64,000 bases of DNA, taken from positions 96,227,580-96,291,579 of the forward strand of contig CM047425.1 of the NCBI GenBank assembly GCA_026168455.1, given 5' to 3'. A program made the position numbers and the translations under genes. This DNA is from Theocolax elegans (lineage: Eukaryota; Arthropoda; Insecta; Hymenoptera; Cerocephalidae). Within the stretch, counting starts at the first letter, position 1. Each line of letters begins with the position of its first letter. The notes below the pieces were generated by a model. The model was not told the DNA's origin, searched no databases, and saw only the letters and a list, made by a program, of their open reading frames with translations. Positions 1 to 17,215 of the stretch are shown here, piece by piece.

Positions 1-1492
1 AATTTAAATTTCTTATTATATCACGAGAAATGTGCACTACGACGCGCGAGGAGTAGTGCAAGTGATAAATGAAATTGCATTGCTCGCGATCAACTTACTT
101 CTTGACGCTGTATATTTATTTATTTAAAATGGCTTTTTATATTTTAATTTTATGTCTTACGTATAGATAATGTGAAGAAAAGTGATACCTAATCTTCCTG
201 TATATTAATAACGGATGTATAAATTAAAATTAAGAGAATTATTTTGCAATTTATATCAATTGGTTTACGAGTACGTATTGCCAAATAAATATAAAATATT
301 TATGCAGTACTAAAAATTATGAGTGAACAGAAAATTTAAATCGTGTTTTACAAATACTTTACAAATATCTGATGACCAAATCCGAAGATATTTTTAGGAA
401 GAATGATATTCTTAGAATACTTTTGTATGCGAAATTGAAAAAAATCTGTGCTTATTGTATGTTTTTGTTCGTTGAATAAAATAATATTAAGTACTTAATG
501 ACAAATTTTGCAAGTAATATATGCTACAAGAATGATACTTGCATATTGTGCAATATTGTTGTAAAACAAAGACAAGTTTAAATAAAAGTACAATCGTAAT
601 TGTTAGTAAGATGAATATTTAAGTGCACCGTTTGCATCACAATTGATAAATCACAAAGTCACGTATTTATATATGGATGTCGAACATAAATAATACTGGA
701 GAAAAAAAATTGTTTAAACTATTTATAAAAGCCGCAACTTAAATACGTATACTAATGTAAATTTATTTTATTGTACACTTAATGATTTGAAATATGCTAA
801 GCACTTTATAATAGTGTAGTAGTGTTACACATAGAATCACGTGTTTGAATATTTATATAGAATTGAACTAAAAATTCGTAAATTAATTGTTTCATATTTT
901 ATATAAAGTAAATTCTTTCAATTTCTATATATTTTCATATTCAACTTTATTTCTTAAATATTAAGATATATTATAAGTTATTAATACAATTATTTTCAAA
1001 TTATTATTAATATAAAGTTTCAAATTTTTATAACTTTCTTTACAGGTACAACCAAATTAACATTACTGAAAACGATCTATCTAATATTTTATTAATTATA
1101 TATCAAACATAAAACGCGTTGTTTTAATTTACAATTGCATCGAAACATGTCAATAATTTCCATACATCATCGTGTATACGTAGTTTCAATAAACTGCCAA
1201 AATGTCATTTATACATTAATCCTTCGTGCTTTATAGATACACCTTTCATATCGTAAATTTCAATCAGGATCTTCATCTCCAAAAATGATATTTCCATGTC
1301 ACCGAGTTAAACCACATCCTGTATACTCGCGCAACAGAATTTAATACCTGTATTCTATACCCCGAAAAGTGGACTCGCTCATCTATGAAACTAAACCAGC
1401 AAAATTATAAAATGAAATATTAACAAAAGAGGTGTAAAATACCCTTTTGATAACAAAATGATAAATCTAACGTTTTGGTTAATCTTGTAACT
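1..1492. repeat. Direct repeat A, copy 1
   Basis: This block matches 2821-4312 almost base for base. The differences seen are single-base length changes in homopolymers, for example one fewer A near 73 and one more A near 440. Similarity stops sharply after position 1492. The window starts inside or exactly at the edge of the repeat, so its left end is unknown. No coding potential was found in it. It is either a very recent segmental duplication or an assembly artefact. Confidence 0.9.
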
Positions 1493-1810
1493 GAGATTAG
1501 AAATTCTAAACCGAAGAATAAATTCTAGATATAATTAGCAAACGACCGACTGTTGCATATAATGTTCTATAGTAAGAAGTTGATAGATTTTGCGTTATAT
1601 AGCGGTATAAACCCAGCTGGTGTTTGAAAAAAAGTATATGGAAAATTCACTTTTGATGTTAGAATAAACTTTTGAGCAAATAGCTTCCAGTACCTAAAAA
1701 TTTTTTTCTGTATTCTGGAAAACATTTTCAAAGTGTACCCAAAATTTTGGTGCATTTTTAAAATTTTGGTCGGACCACTTCACGTGGAATTACCCCATAT
1801 ATATATAATA

Positions 1811-1877
1811 TGTATGATGTATGTATGTCTGTATGTATGTATGATGTATGTATGTATGTATGTATGTATGTATATAT
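1811..1877. repeat. TATG/GTAT microsatellite
   Basis: An imperfect tetranucleotide tract of TATG units, followed within 30 bases by a TA dinucleotide run (about 1909-1927). Short open frames across it are a by-product of the repeat. Confidence 0.9.
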
Positions 1878-2418
1878 GTTTGTTGCAGTTTATCTATACA
1901 GTCGTTGATATATATATATATATATATTCATGTACTATGTGCATATTAATTATTACTAATATTAATAAAACTATAAATAGAATATGCATCGAATACATTT
2001 ACAACAAATTAATGATCATCCCTAAAGAATAAATTGATGATTCGATTCATGTATGGAAATGGGCTTGTTTCTGATTCACCACGCGTTATCGAATAAAAGT
2101 CACTTTATTAAATTCTATCAGAAATCAAAGATATGCTTGAACGAATTGATTATATATATAATATCTTTTAGAAGACAAATAACAATACACTGCATATATA
2201 CCGTATAAAAATTAGATCATTTTCTTTATAAAACAAACATACTACTGAAGCCTAATAATTATTATACGGAGTTACATTTACAATTAACACACAATGTCCA
2301 ATTCTCAGAATTGAAGTTTCTTCTTTAACCTCCAAGAATGACAACAAAAAATTCAATAAAATTACGCGCAAAAAAAAGGAAGATCGTAATAATTATACTC
2401 TTACACGATTTATATTAG

Positions 2419-2598
2419 AAGCTCATTAATATAGAGAATTGCAACGCGCACAGGCGGTCAGAAGTTTACGAGCGTGTCGACGAATATAGGCCTCTGAAAA
2501 TAAAACGATCGGCGAATATAATCCACCAGTATTTTCGCGTCTTTCGCGATAAAAATGACTATGACGATATTCTGGAAAAGGTATTGCGAACTGTCTAA
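2419..2598 (+). CDS. Exon-like open frame of 59 codons, unassigned
   Basis: The frame opens exactly after an AG acceptor-like site (TTAG at 2415-2418) and runs 59 codons to a TAA at 2596-2598. Its composition is clearly richer in G+C than the surroundings. The translation is a mixed charged/aromatic sequence including SEVYERVDEYRPLKIKRS and IIHQYFRVF, which looks like protein rather than random AT-rich translation. It could be the last exon of a gene whose other exons lie to the left. I do not recognise a family, and overlapping frames on both strands are also open. It lies in the unique segment between repeat copies. Confidence 0.3.
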   Translation, partial: KLINIENCNAHRRSEVYERVDEYRPLKIKRSANIIHQYFRVFRDKNDYDDILEKVLRTV

Positions 2599-2820
2599 GC
2601 CAATAATGGATAAACTGCGCGTTTTATTTCGTAGAGGCCGCAGGAAAACGTTTCGAAAACATCGAGACATCCTATGTATTTTATTTTCCAACTTGCCACG
2701 GATGTGCCTATATATATACACACAAATAATAACTCGACAATTTAAACGGAACATCATGAACTATGGCAACCATCAGCGAGTGTATTTTCACTTAAAGTTT
2801 ATTAGAGAAATGAAAGTTGT

Positions 2821-4312
2821 AATTTAAATTTCTTATTATATCACGAGAAATGTGCACTACGACGCGCGAGGAGTAGTGCAAGTGATAAATGAAAATTGCA
2901 TTGCTCGCGATCAACTTACTTCTTGACGCTGTATATTTATTTATTTAAAATGGCTTTTTATATTTTAATTTTATGTCTTACGTATAGATAATGTGAAGAA
3001 AAGTGATACCTAATCTTCCTGTATATTAATAACGGATGTATAAATTAAAATTAAGAGAATTATTTTGCAATTTATATCAATTGGTTTACGAGTACGTATT
3101 GCCAAATAAATATAAAATATTTATGCAGTACTAAAAATTATGAGTGAACAGAAAATTTAAATCGTGTTTTACAAATACTTTACAAATATCTGATGACCAA
3201 ATCCGAAGATATTTTTAGGAAGAATGATATTCTTAGAATACTTTTGTATGCGAAATTGAAAAAATCTGTGCTTATTGTATGTTTTTGTTCGTTGAATAAA
3301 ATAATATTAAGTACTTAATGACAAATTTTGCAAGTAATATATGCTACAAGAATGATACTTGCATATTGTGCAATATTGTTGTAAAACAAAGACAAGTTTA
3401 AATAAAAGTACAATCGTAATTGTTAGTAAGATGAATATTTAAGTGCACCGTTTGCATCACAATTGATAAATCACAAAGTCACGTATTTATATATGGATGT
3501 CGAACATAAATAATACTGGAGAAAAAAAATTGTTTAAACTATTTATAAAAGCCGCAACTTAAATACGTATACTAATGTAAATTTATTTTATTGTACACTT
3601 AATGATTTGAAATATGCTAAGCACTTTATAATAGTGTAGTAGTGTTACACATAGAATCACGTGTTTGAATATTTATATAGAATTGAACTAAAAATTCGTA
3701 AATTAATTGTTTCATATTTTATATAAAGTAAATTCTTTCAATTTCTATATATTTTCATATTCAACTTTATTTCTTAAATATTAAGATATATTATAAGTTA
3801 TTAATACAATTATTTTCAAATTATTATTAATATAAAGTTTCAAATTTTTATAACTTTCTTTACAGGTACAACCAAATTAACATTACTGAAAACGATCTAT
3901 CTAATATTTTATTAATTATATATCAAACATAAAACGCGTTGTTTTAATTTACAATTGCATCGAAACATGTCAATAATTTCCATACATCATCGTGTATACG
4001 TAGTTTCAATAAACTGCCAAAATGTCATTTATACATTAATCCTTCGTGCTTTATAGATACACCTTTCATATCGTAAATTTCAATCAGGATCTTCATCTCC
4101 AAAAATGATATTTCCATGTCACCGAGTTAAACCACATCCTGTATACTCGCGCAACAGAATTTAATACCTGTATTCTATACCCCGAAAAGTGGACTCGCTC
4201 ATCTATGAAACTAAACCAGCAAAATTATAAAATGAAATATTAACAAAAGAGGTGTAAAATACCCTTTTGATAACAAAATGATAAATCTAACGTTTTGGTT
4301 AATCTTGTAACT
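2821..4312. repeat. Direct repeat A, copy 2
   Basis: Second copy of the 1-1492 block (offset 2820-2821). Its 3' part (3787 onward) is also the beginning of the 1.16-kb tandem duplication that follows, so three copies of the terminal ~525 bases exist in the first 5.5 kb. Confidence 0.9.
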
Positions 4313-4950
4313 ACAATTATATTATCTAAATTATAAGTAAATGATAAAGAGAGGGAGGAGGGGGGGGGAGACCAAACAAACGTCATCAACGTGCTACGGC
4401 AGCTGCAAGGTTCAACAAGTGTGCCCGTTGGTTTGTAAAAAGACCGGTCCGCTTGTGTGAAATTGAAAAAATATCACCTTCCCGATCAATCAATTTTTTT
4501 GCGACTAATAAACAAGTTTATATAATTAAAGTTTAATTGTTATTGATAATTCAAGAATAAGAGTGCTAATTTTATGTAAATATATCTTGTAATTTTATCA
4601 AATTCTATTCTCGCATGGATATAAGTAAGTATATAATCTATATACAGAAAGAGATTTATTTTAAAGCGGTGTACGATCGTAATTTGCTGGTCGTTTAGTA
4701 CCGACTAAATGTATCGATAGAGAAGGCTATTTACTGCTTTTACAGCTTTTATTACCGAAACGATATAAAAATTTATTGTACGGAAGTTAACGCCGTGTAG
4801 ATATAAATAAAATAATTGTTTAATAAGTTAGTTCATTTATTCTATTTTATAATATAGTACTATTTTACGAAATTCATCGAAATAAAACATTTTTTAAAGT
4901 TTTTTTTTAAACCGTTTACTCATGATGTATCAAAATTCATATTATTGGTA
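3787..4950. repeat. Tandem duplication B, copy 1
   Basis: About 1164 bases repeated directly at 4961-6123 after a 10-base spacer (4951-4960). The two copies differ by a few one- or two-base length changes. Each copy includes a poly-purine stretch with a run of nine G (about 4361) and a slightly GC-richer island (4380-4460). Confidence 0.9.
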
Positions 4951-4960
4951 GTCGGAATAA

Positions 4961-6123
4961 TATATTATAAGTTATTAATACAATTATTTTCAAATTATTA
5001 TTAATATAAGTTTCAAATTTTTATAACTTTCTTTACAGGTACAACCAAATTAACATTACTGAAAACGATCTATCTAATATTTTATAATTATATATCAAAC
5101 ATAAAACGCGTTGTTTTAATTTACAATTGCATCGAAACATGTCAATAATTTCCATACATCATCGTGTATACGTAGTTTCAATAAACTGCCAAAATGTCAT
5201 TTATACATTAATCCTTCGTGCTTTATAGATACACCTTTCATATCGTAAATTTCAATCAGGATCTTCATCTCCAAAAATGATATTTCCATGTCACCGAGTT
5301 AAACCACATCCTGTATACTCGCGCAACAGAATTTAATACCTGTATTCTATACCCCGAAAAGTGGACTCGCTCATCTATGAAACTAAACCAGCAAAATTAT
5401 AAAATGAAATATTAACAAAAGAGGTGTAAAATACCCTTTTGATAACAAAATGATAAATCTAACGTTTTGGTTAATCTTGTAACTACAATTATATTATCTA
5501 AATTATAAGTAAATGATAAAGAGAGGGAGGAGGGGGGGGGAGACCAAACAAACGTCATCAACGTGCTACGGCAGCTGCAAGGTTCAACAAGTGTGCCCGT
5601 TGGTTTGTAAAAAGACCGGTCCGCTTGTGTGAAATTGAAAAAAATATCACCTTCCCGATCAATCAATTTTTTTGCGACTAATAAACAAGTTTATATAATT
5701 AAAGTTTAATTGTTATTGATAATTCAAGAATAAGAGTGCTAATTTTATGTAAATATATCTTGTAATTTTATCAAATTCTATTCTCGCATGGATATAAGTA
5801 AGTATATAATCTATATACAGAAAGAGATTTATTTTAAAGCGGTGTACGATCGTAATTTGCTGGTCGTTTAGTACCGACTAAATGTATCGATAGAGAAGGC
5901 TATTTACTGCTTTTACAGCTTTTATTACCGAAACGATATAAAAATTTATTGTACGGAAGTTAACGCCGTGTAGATATAAATAAAATAATTGTTTAATAAG
6001 TTAGTTCATTTATTCTATTTTATAATATAGTACTATTTTACGAAATTCATCGAAATAAAACATTTTTTAAAGTTTTTTTTTAAACCGTTTACTCATGATG
6101 TATCAAAATTCATATTATTGGTA
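4961..6123. repeat. Tandem duplication B, copy 2
   Basis: Second copy of 3787-4950. The open frame that crosses the poly-purine tract on the minus strand (about 5412-5666) is not matched by an equally open frame in copy 1, because of a one-base length difference. I therefore treat it as non-coding. Confidence 0.9.
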
Positions 6124-7381
6124 TAATAGGCAGCGGTCATCGACATGAGCAAAGTTTCGCAGTCCAACAAAAAAAGGCAAATAATACAACCGGAAGCTTC
6201 ATCTATTGGCTGCTAATAAGAGGCTCAACAAGACTAACACGAATATCATTTCCAGGAAACCTGATTTTGATCATGTTTATAAGTTTGTATATATAAATAG
6301 GTGAATTATTTTCGAACTCCTAAATTTATGTTGTTGTAATTTCGATTATTTATTAATGAATAAATAATAATTATTTAGTCATATTACATTACAAGTGTTT
6401 ATTTTCTTTTTAATTATCTTGTTTCTGTTAAGTTAAAATAAAATTTAACTGATATATAATTGTTAACTAATAAATAGTCACCTGTTTTTAATGGATACAA
6501 AATATTTTATTATTTTTAAAAACGTTATAAACAATATTCTTATTTTAATAACTCTGTCCTTTTTAAAGAAATATTTCTGTGTAAATTACACTCTGGCGTT
6601 TTTCATTATTTAAACGATAAATTATAAGTGAAATCGTTTGAAGTATATATAGAGTTTAAAATATCAGATGAAGTACCTCCAAGTAAAACTTTTATAAATT
6701 TAAAGCGTTAATAAATCTTCCCATTATAAATTATAATATGCTTTTATTACCCTAGCAGAAATTAATAATTTTTTACGTTAATTGAAACTATTTTTTGTCC
6801 ATTAATTATGAATATATACACCAGTACGAATTTATTCATCAATTTCGCGCTTGTTAATGATAAATACATATACACTACATAGTATTTACTAAGCAGTGTA
6901 CAATGCATTTGAAAAATAAAAATATTATTATTATTTCGTTGACAGATATTTTAAACCAAGAAGTGTAAGTATTTAGCGTCCTGAAAAAATACTTAACCAC
7001 ACGTACAAAACTATACCATTGTTAAAAAAATAAAATGAAAAATTTCTTTTATTAATTAATAATAACTTAAGTGGTTATCACTTTCAAACGAAGTAACGTA
7101 GTAGTAAGAAATTTTCTAATCACATTATAGACACAGTAACAAACACGTTTGAATGAAACTTCACTATATGAATCAGAAAGCAACAGCACACACACCCACG
7201 ATTCCCATACATTGACGGAACAAAAAAAAATAAAGCCGAACCTAACCGCCTTGCCGACACGCCTGGACCCACTACCCTATATATTCCACACGCGTAGATT
7301 ATTTTATTTAACTTGAATAAAACATTCCAGGAGTCGTTGAAATATTCGAAAATCGAACGGGTAGCTCCGAATGTTACTCAC
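6124..7381. other. Intergenic or intronic, no firm gene
   Basis: Mostly AT-rich sequence. A short plus-strand open stretch at about 6131-6213, beginning after an AG and ending in TAA, translates to a plausible C-terminal peptide (contains DMSKVSQSNKKRQ) but has no partner exons that I can place. If the acyltransferase first exon at 7382-7465 is real, this region is the start of its first intron. The second exon of that family (expected to begin with VNF-type residues) was not found here. Confidence 0.4.
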
Positions 7382-7465
7382 TTGGTCGATAGGGAGACCG
7401 GTAATTCCGGTGAGCCAACTGAAGGTTCGAAAACCATCGTAATACACGTCCTCGTCGGCTGCCAT
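7382..7465 (-). CDS. First coding exon, MBOAT1/2-type lysophospholipid acyltransferase (partial)
   Basis: On the minus strand an ATG at 7465 opens 28 codons that end in frame at a consensus donor (CAA then GTGAGT). The peptide ends WLTGITGLPIDQ. MBOAT1/2 proteins (Drosophila oysgedart, vertebrate LPEAT/LPSAT) begin with a comparable (L/I)GLPIDQ-VNF segment just before the first membrane helix, so the resemblance and intron position are telling. Members of this family are multi-pass ER membrane enzymes that re-acylate lysophospholipids. The remaining exons should lie to the left (minus strand) and were not found, so the gene probably has a very long first intron or is broken by the duplications at 1-6123. 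An upstream in-frame ATG at 7528 exists, but the GC-rich part before 7465 looks like 5' UTR. The identification rests on about a dozen residues. Confidence 0.55.
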
Positions 7466-7710
7466 TGCCAGGGCCGGGAGAGAGAAAAAAGGCGCACAGT
7501 CCGGTCCGGGGAGCGTCTCGCTCTCCACGCGGTTTCACGACACACTACACCGCCGATGAGAGACCTCTGAGTCTTCGAGCGCGCGCGCGCGGGGCGGCGG
7601 TGCACTGCTGCTGCCTACGATGGCTCGGCTCGCGCACGCGCTACGCGCGCCGACTTTACTCCTGTACACCTATATGCGAGAGATGCTGTGCGCACCGTGT
7701 TCATACTCAT
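7466..7710 (-). promoter_or_regulatory. CpG-rich promoter / 5' UTR of the acyltransferase
   Basis: This is the most GC- and CpG-rich stretch of the window, with a (GC)n run at about 7579-7591 and several CGCG motifs, directly upstream of the candidate first exon. Such islands in AT-rich insect genomes usually mark promoters and 5' UTRs. Open frames on both strands here reflect low stop-codon density and are not taken as genes. Confidence 0.5.
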
Positions 7711-10700
7711 CGTAGCTATAAACCTATATATCTATATATGTATCGAAAGGGGAAAAGTTGATGCTTCGTGATGTTAGAAAGAGATGCGTTTGACATAGAA
7801 CGCTTTTATATATAGTTTAATAAGAATTTTTTTTAGTTTTATATGTCTCTTCTTGAGTTTATAAACGAATACGTATTCAATTTTTACACTAGTATTTTAC
7901 CTTAAATTTTCGTCATTATCGTAGTTTATTTGAATGTTAATATGCTTTAGGATTAACTTACATTTAGAAAGTTTTGACGATTTATTACAATTCGTGCAGG
8001 CATACATATTATTTACATAAATTTCAATTTTAGCATAAAATTTTGCATATCTCTTATACAAATGATAATTAAAATTATTGTTTCTATGTTTAGGATTAAA
8101 TATTAAAGATTGTGCCCTAAAAATTTAATTTTCATTGTTCCGTAAAATATTGATTTATTAAAAAGAAACTTTTTTATGCTATTTTTTGTGTATTTTTAAT
8201 CGAGGCGCTCATTGAGATCAAAGCAGAAATTACAAATGTTTGACACTAATAACACGTACGAGATATATTATAGAAACTAAATTATTCAGTAGAAAAGAAT
8301 TCGCATGCACAAACTCAAATCTAAAAGTATATGTATACCGTTGCTTTTCATTTTACGCGAATAACTTCCTCTCGCTCTATTTTGACTTATGAATAATTCG
8401 ATTCTTGCATTCCACCCACATTTCACCTATTTCCTGTATAACTATACCTAGTTACGAAATCGTTTAGAATAACGGTGCTGTTATAGAAACTCATTGCCAA
8501 TCGGAAAATTGAGCACAAGATACATTTTTGCGTATATTTTGTGTACTTTACTATATTGCGGCAAACATACTTGTGCGTTTGATATATATAAGTACAAGGA
8601 AAAGAGAATCGCATCATGAGAAAGTGAATGATACAATCATTGGTCACGGTTCACGAGATTTGCTAGCGAGAGTGAAAAGGATAAACAAAGAAGAAGAGAA
8701 GTGGTTCACGCCGTTTGAATTTAGTCGTGCAGTTATTTGAAATTTCACGACACTATATATATATATCTCGTTTTTTATCCATACTTAGGGAGAAAGTAGA
8801 ATTTAATACAAATATAATAAGAACAAAGGTACAAATACTTTATTTTCTTAATTACTTCTCTCTTTTTCCTCATGGTAATTCAAATATTTTTATTGTATTG
8901 AGCTACTTGTGTACTATAGTTAAACATATTATAAGTATTCAAATTTTTATTGCTCTTTGAATACGGGACATATTAATGATTTTATTGCAAGCATATAATT
9001 ATATAGAGTTTTTATTCAGTATATAAAAAAGTATACTTTTTTGGTGAACGATATTACATAACAACTTTTGATAATCATTAGCATTTAAATATTTAAATAA
9101 CAAATAAAATGAAAATATTATATTATGTATATATTTAAAATCAATTAAAAGTTTACATTAATTAATAAAAATTAGGATAATTATATGAATTATATAATAA
9201 TCTTATAAATAAATCTTAATTAAGAGGTGTAATATTATACAGGTATTAATATTGTAGTTAAAGAATTTTATTAGAAATGTACTAAGTACGATCAATTTAC
9301 TCGACGCGATACAAAAGTAACGGTATCTATCTTGAATTACTGTACTTAAAGAATGTATATAGCAGCTGATGTACGTACGTAGTCGTTGTTTTTCGCGTAC
9401 TTACTCGATTTATGTTTAAACGATATTGTATATGTTACTTTAAAAATCACTAAAAATATAATATTGTTATACCATAAATTTCTTAATCGATTAAAAAACA
9501 ACTATAGATATATACAGCACAATATAATATCATATAAAGAGTAGAATTTTATGACTTGTAGTAATTACGATATACCTAAGTTATAATTTTTGGTTTGTGA
9601 ACGTTAATTTATTACATTATTGAAAAAATGATGTCAAAATACGAATAGTAAAATTTTCAAAAATAGATAAGTACTAATGCATTTTCCAAGATTTATGAAC
9701 CAAAAAATATTTTATTAAAGCTGAATGTTACTATATTAAAAGACATACTTTACTACTAGATAAAAATTCTTCGAAAAAATCTTTTTATAATTTAATTGTT
9801 TGACAATGTTACACAATACAGCCCGTATTATGTACTTTTACCACGATTTTAGTCCGACTTCGAGAATCTGAACAATAAATAATTTTATTAAAAAATATAT
9901 AAGTAATGCTCAATAAGTTTTGTAATTATACATTTTTTGAGCTGATAAATAATACGAACCATTTTCCTAAAATTGTAAGTGGAAACTTTTTATGCTCCAA
10001 AAACGTTTTGCCAGAAATCTAAATTTTTTCGGTTTTTACTTTTTTTATCAAAAACTAATGAATAGAACTTTCTCAAATGTCTACAGTATATACACTATTA
10101 TTTTGTATATCGCGGCTATGATTTTTTAACCTTATTTGACCGGTTAGTTTAAAAAACATAACAAATCGATTTTTTTTAATAACTTGAAAACTAATAAAGA
10201 TAATTTGAAAAACGCGAGAGATAATTTGAAGATAAATTGAAAAAAATCGAAAGCAAAACTTTTCTTATTCTTTACAAAGTACTTTGGTCTGATTAAACAA
10301 TATCATCTGCAATATTCAAAATTTTCAAAAATATATTTTTTAAAAATCGGAAATTTGGTAAGTATTACTTAAATAAAAGTAAATTAAGACGAGCGATATC
10401 GATATGTATTAGTTTAATAAATATGGCGTGTATACATGCAAATACGTACACAGACTCACATCCAGACGGACATTTTCTAAAAATACATGATTTGGATTGT
10501 AAAATGTCAAAACATAAATACTTCTAACATGTTTTTAGCAAATCGAAAAGTTACATTATTACACAGTTTCCTCTATGAGAAAGCAAAATTTAATCGTGTA
10601 TTTTTAATTGTTATTAACGATATCAATAATAAATAACGTTACTATGTGCATTTTTTTATGTTGATTATATTAATTAATTATCTTCACACGTAATCGAGCT

Positions 10701-12468
10701 CTTTCACGAATCAAAACATTGAAATGGCATGTACGATAAATGTTACTTTTATTGATAAAATAGTTGATCACACCATAGTTAATAATAACTCAATGATATG
10801 CGGATTGTTAATTACTAAAATATTAAAATAAAATATATTACAATACACATTATACAAATAAATAATTAACTTATAGATTCATTTTAATGTAAATAAATCC
10901 TCCTATATGGTATAAAATAATTATCATGAAAAATACTTTCAATTTTCTTTTAAATAATGTTGATGAAAAGCTATATTTAAGATTACAATTGAGCAATAAT
11001 TTCGTAGTTGTTAATTTGCATCAAATAGCCACCAATTGTTAATTTACAAAATTGAGAAATTAATAATGTTTCTTATCTAAGAAGCTTAGAACAAATAGGA
11101 TTAATGACTCATTTAGTCAATTTCTTTTCTTTTTTAAAAAATCGTGTTATCTAAACACGTGACTTAAAGAGTATTGATAGATTTAATTTTCATTTACTAG
11201 ATATCAATTTATCTGTTGTGCAAAATGATTTTTGTATAAAAAATATACTATTTAAGTATCTGAAATTATCAAGATAAACAAAATTAATCTAAATTCGCAA
11301 TTTCTATATTGAAATTTGTGTTTTTTTTTTTGGTTTTCTTTAACATCCAACCAACCTGCCCTTATTCAGTTCAAGAAAGAATTCAAATTTTATAAAATTA
11401 ATCTAACTTGAATAAAAATAAAATGAATTTTTATATTAAAGTAATGTCGAAAGCAATCGCAAATTCAAATTCACCACGTACGCTATTCTCGAACTTCTTA
11501 TATAATAAGAATTAAAATTTTTCCTGTTGCCAACAGGGTGTTCCGTGGCGTTCAGTGTAAATTATATCTGTACAAAGTTATTTGTACACAGATGGAGATA
11601 GAGGTAAAATTATAGTTGGCCGGAGAAGACGGGTGTTATTATTTATAATCCAAAAGTGTTCCTTTTTTAACTGTATTTTATAACAAAATTGTATAAAATG
11701 AGATAAGCTGGAACTTTTATGTTAGTAGAAATTTTTTTATAACATGTTTTTAAAAATACATAGAATTCGTTTTGAAAAACATCCATTGAACAACTAAATT
11801 TAAATAGAAACAATAAATATACACATGGAGTACATTATTACAAAGTTAAAAAAATCTTTTTGAAATTATGTAGATATTACATTATTTTTACAGATTAAAT
11901 ACTATGCCATAGTAATCAAAAGACTTTAAATGTTTATGGTTATGGTCCTATACGTATTTATAAAACTGATATTTTTAGTAAGCTAATTATTAATTTTATA
12001 TGTAAATTGTATTGTATGTAAAAGAAGATGACTCAAACTTTATATTGTATACGTTGGTAAGTAAAAATAAAACCAAAATATATGAATTAAATTAAAAAAA
12101 GTTAATAAATACCCAAGTATTTACTAATCATCAGATAAATGTCATTAAAATTACATGCTTTTCGAGCTATTAGAACAATAAAACCGTTTATAAATAAGTA
12201 TCTATATTGTATTAAATAAGAGAATGTATTATATTTTGAATTCACTTTTTTATTGAACTCAAAATTAATGTAATTTACATATATATATAACGTAAAGTCT
12301 TTTATAAAAGGTAGTGATTTACATTTTCTACAGTCATATACACTTATAAAGGTACAATATATTATTTTTACACAGAGTTTTAATTTCTATACTCAAGTCA
12401 ACAGTTTTACCAGATTTTAGTTTACACATCCTTTAATGTATTAAGATGTTCCCGATATTTATTCGTTG
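7711..12468. other. AT-rich intergenic, no gene seen
   Basis: No convincing exon, RNA gene or inverted-repeat transposon was found. Open frames of 70-80 codons near 8423-8960 lack composition or splice support. The region is dominated by poly-A/T runs; 9900-10380 is especially degenerate. Confidence 0.6.
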
Positions 12469-13167
12469 ACAGTGTCGTTGTTGTTATCGTAATCATCATC
12501 TTTTCGTGATTGGCTAAAAGAAGTTCTAAATCTGGCAAAGCTAACAACACCTATTCAATGTCTATTCCATTACGACAAACGGAACGAGCGTTAATGAGTA
12601 AGAAATTACATAAATAATGTATTTATCTAATTAATACAAATTTTTTTTGCTATTTTACTTCAAAAGTATACTAGAATTAATTACTTATATATTGTTTGAC
12701 TATTCTCTTAAAATGCTAATAAAATTCTTTCAAATTACTAATTATTAATATTAAAGTGATAATATTAACAAAGTTAAAATTTGTTATATTTATTTATTTT
12801 AGCAACTTTTAAAGACTGACACATTATTGCAATGAATTACATTACGATCAAATTGTAACATCAACGTATTTTAAGTTTTTATAACAATAATAATTTTAAT
12901 TACTATACTAATTTGTTATGTATATATTTAAATTTTTATACGTTTGTAATAACTAGTAAAGAATTTTAAAATAATTATTTTTTTCTATAAGAGTTTTGGG
13001 TATAATTAATTGCATTTATTTCGATTTCCTAAAGGTAATTATCTTATTTTTCAAAGATAATATTTTAATCGGTATTTTCAAGGCATATATTTTTTTTCGT
13101 AAATTAATGTCAATTCAGGCGAATCCTCGCTCTGGAGATCCGAAAAGTAAACCACCACGGCCTTTAG
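12469..13167. other. Two exon-like islands of uncertain strand
   Basis: A minus-strand frame at 12469-12560 follows an AG (plus-strand CT at 12550-12551) and ends in a TAA. It reads as a plausible C-terminus rich in D and N (contains FARFRTSFSQSRK). A second island, 13119-13167, has good plus-strand splice borders (CAG before, GTGAGC after) and encodes NPRSGDPKSKPPRPL. I could not connect either to a gene. They sit just 3' of PHTF, which ends at 13246 on the minus strand. Confidence 0.25.
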
Positions 13168-13245
13168 GTGAGCTAATTTGTAAATATAAAGAATTGTTAC
13201 AACATTCCCAGTGCACAGCTTGCATAAACGTAATATATGTTTAAT

Positions 13246-17215
<3,970 letters not shown>

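Noticed and set aside
1733..2032. 99-codon frame rich in Met, Tyr, Cys and Val
   Set aside because: It is a translation of the TATG microsatellite.
7313..7761. Several overlapping frames on both strands in the CpG-rich region
   Set aside because: GC-rich DNA has few stop codons. Only the 28-codon minus-strand exon shows family resemblance and a splice donor.
8423..8960. Plus and minus frames of 70-81 codons
   Set aside because: They overlap each other, lack compositional or splice support, and have no recognisable domain.
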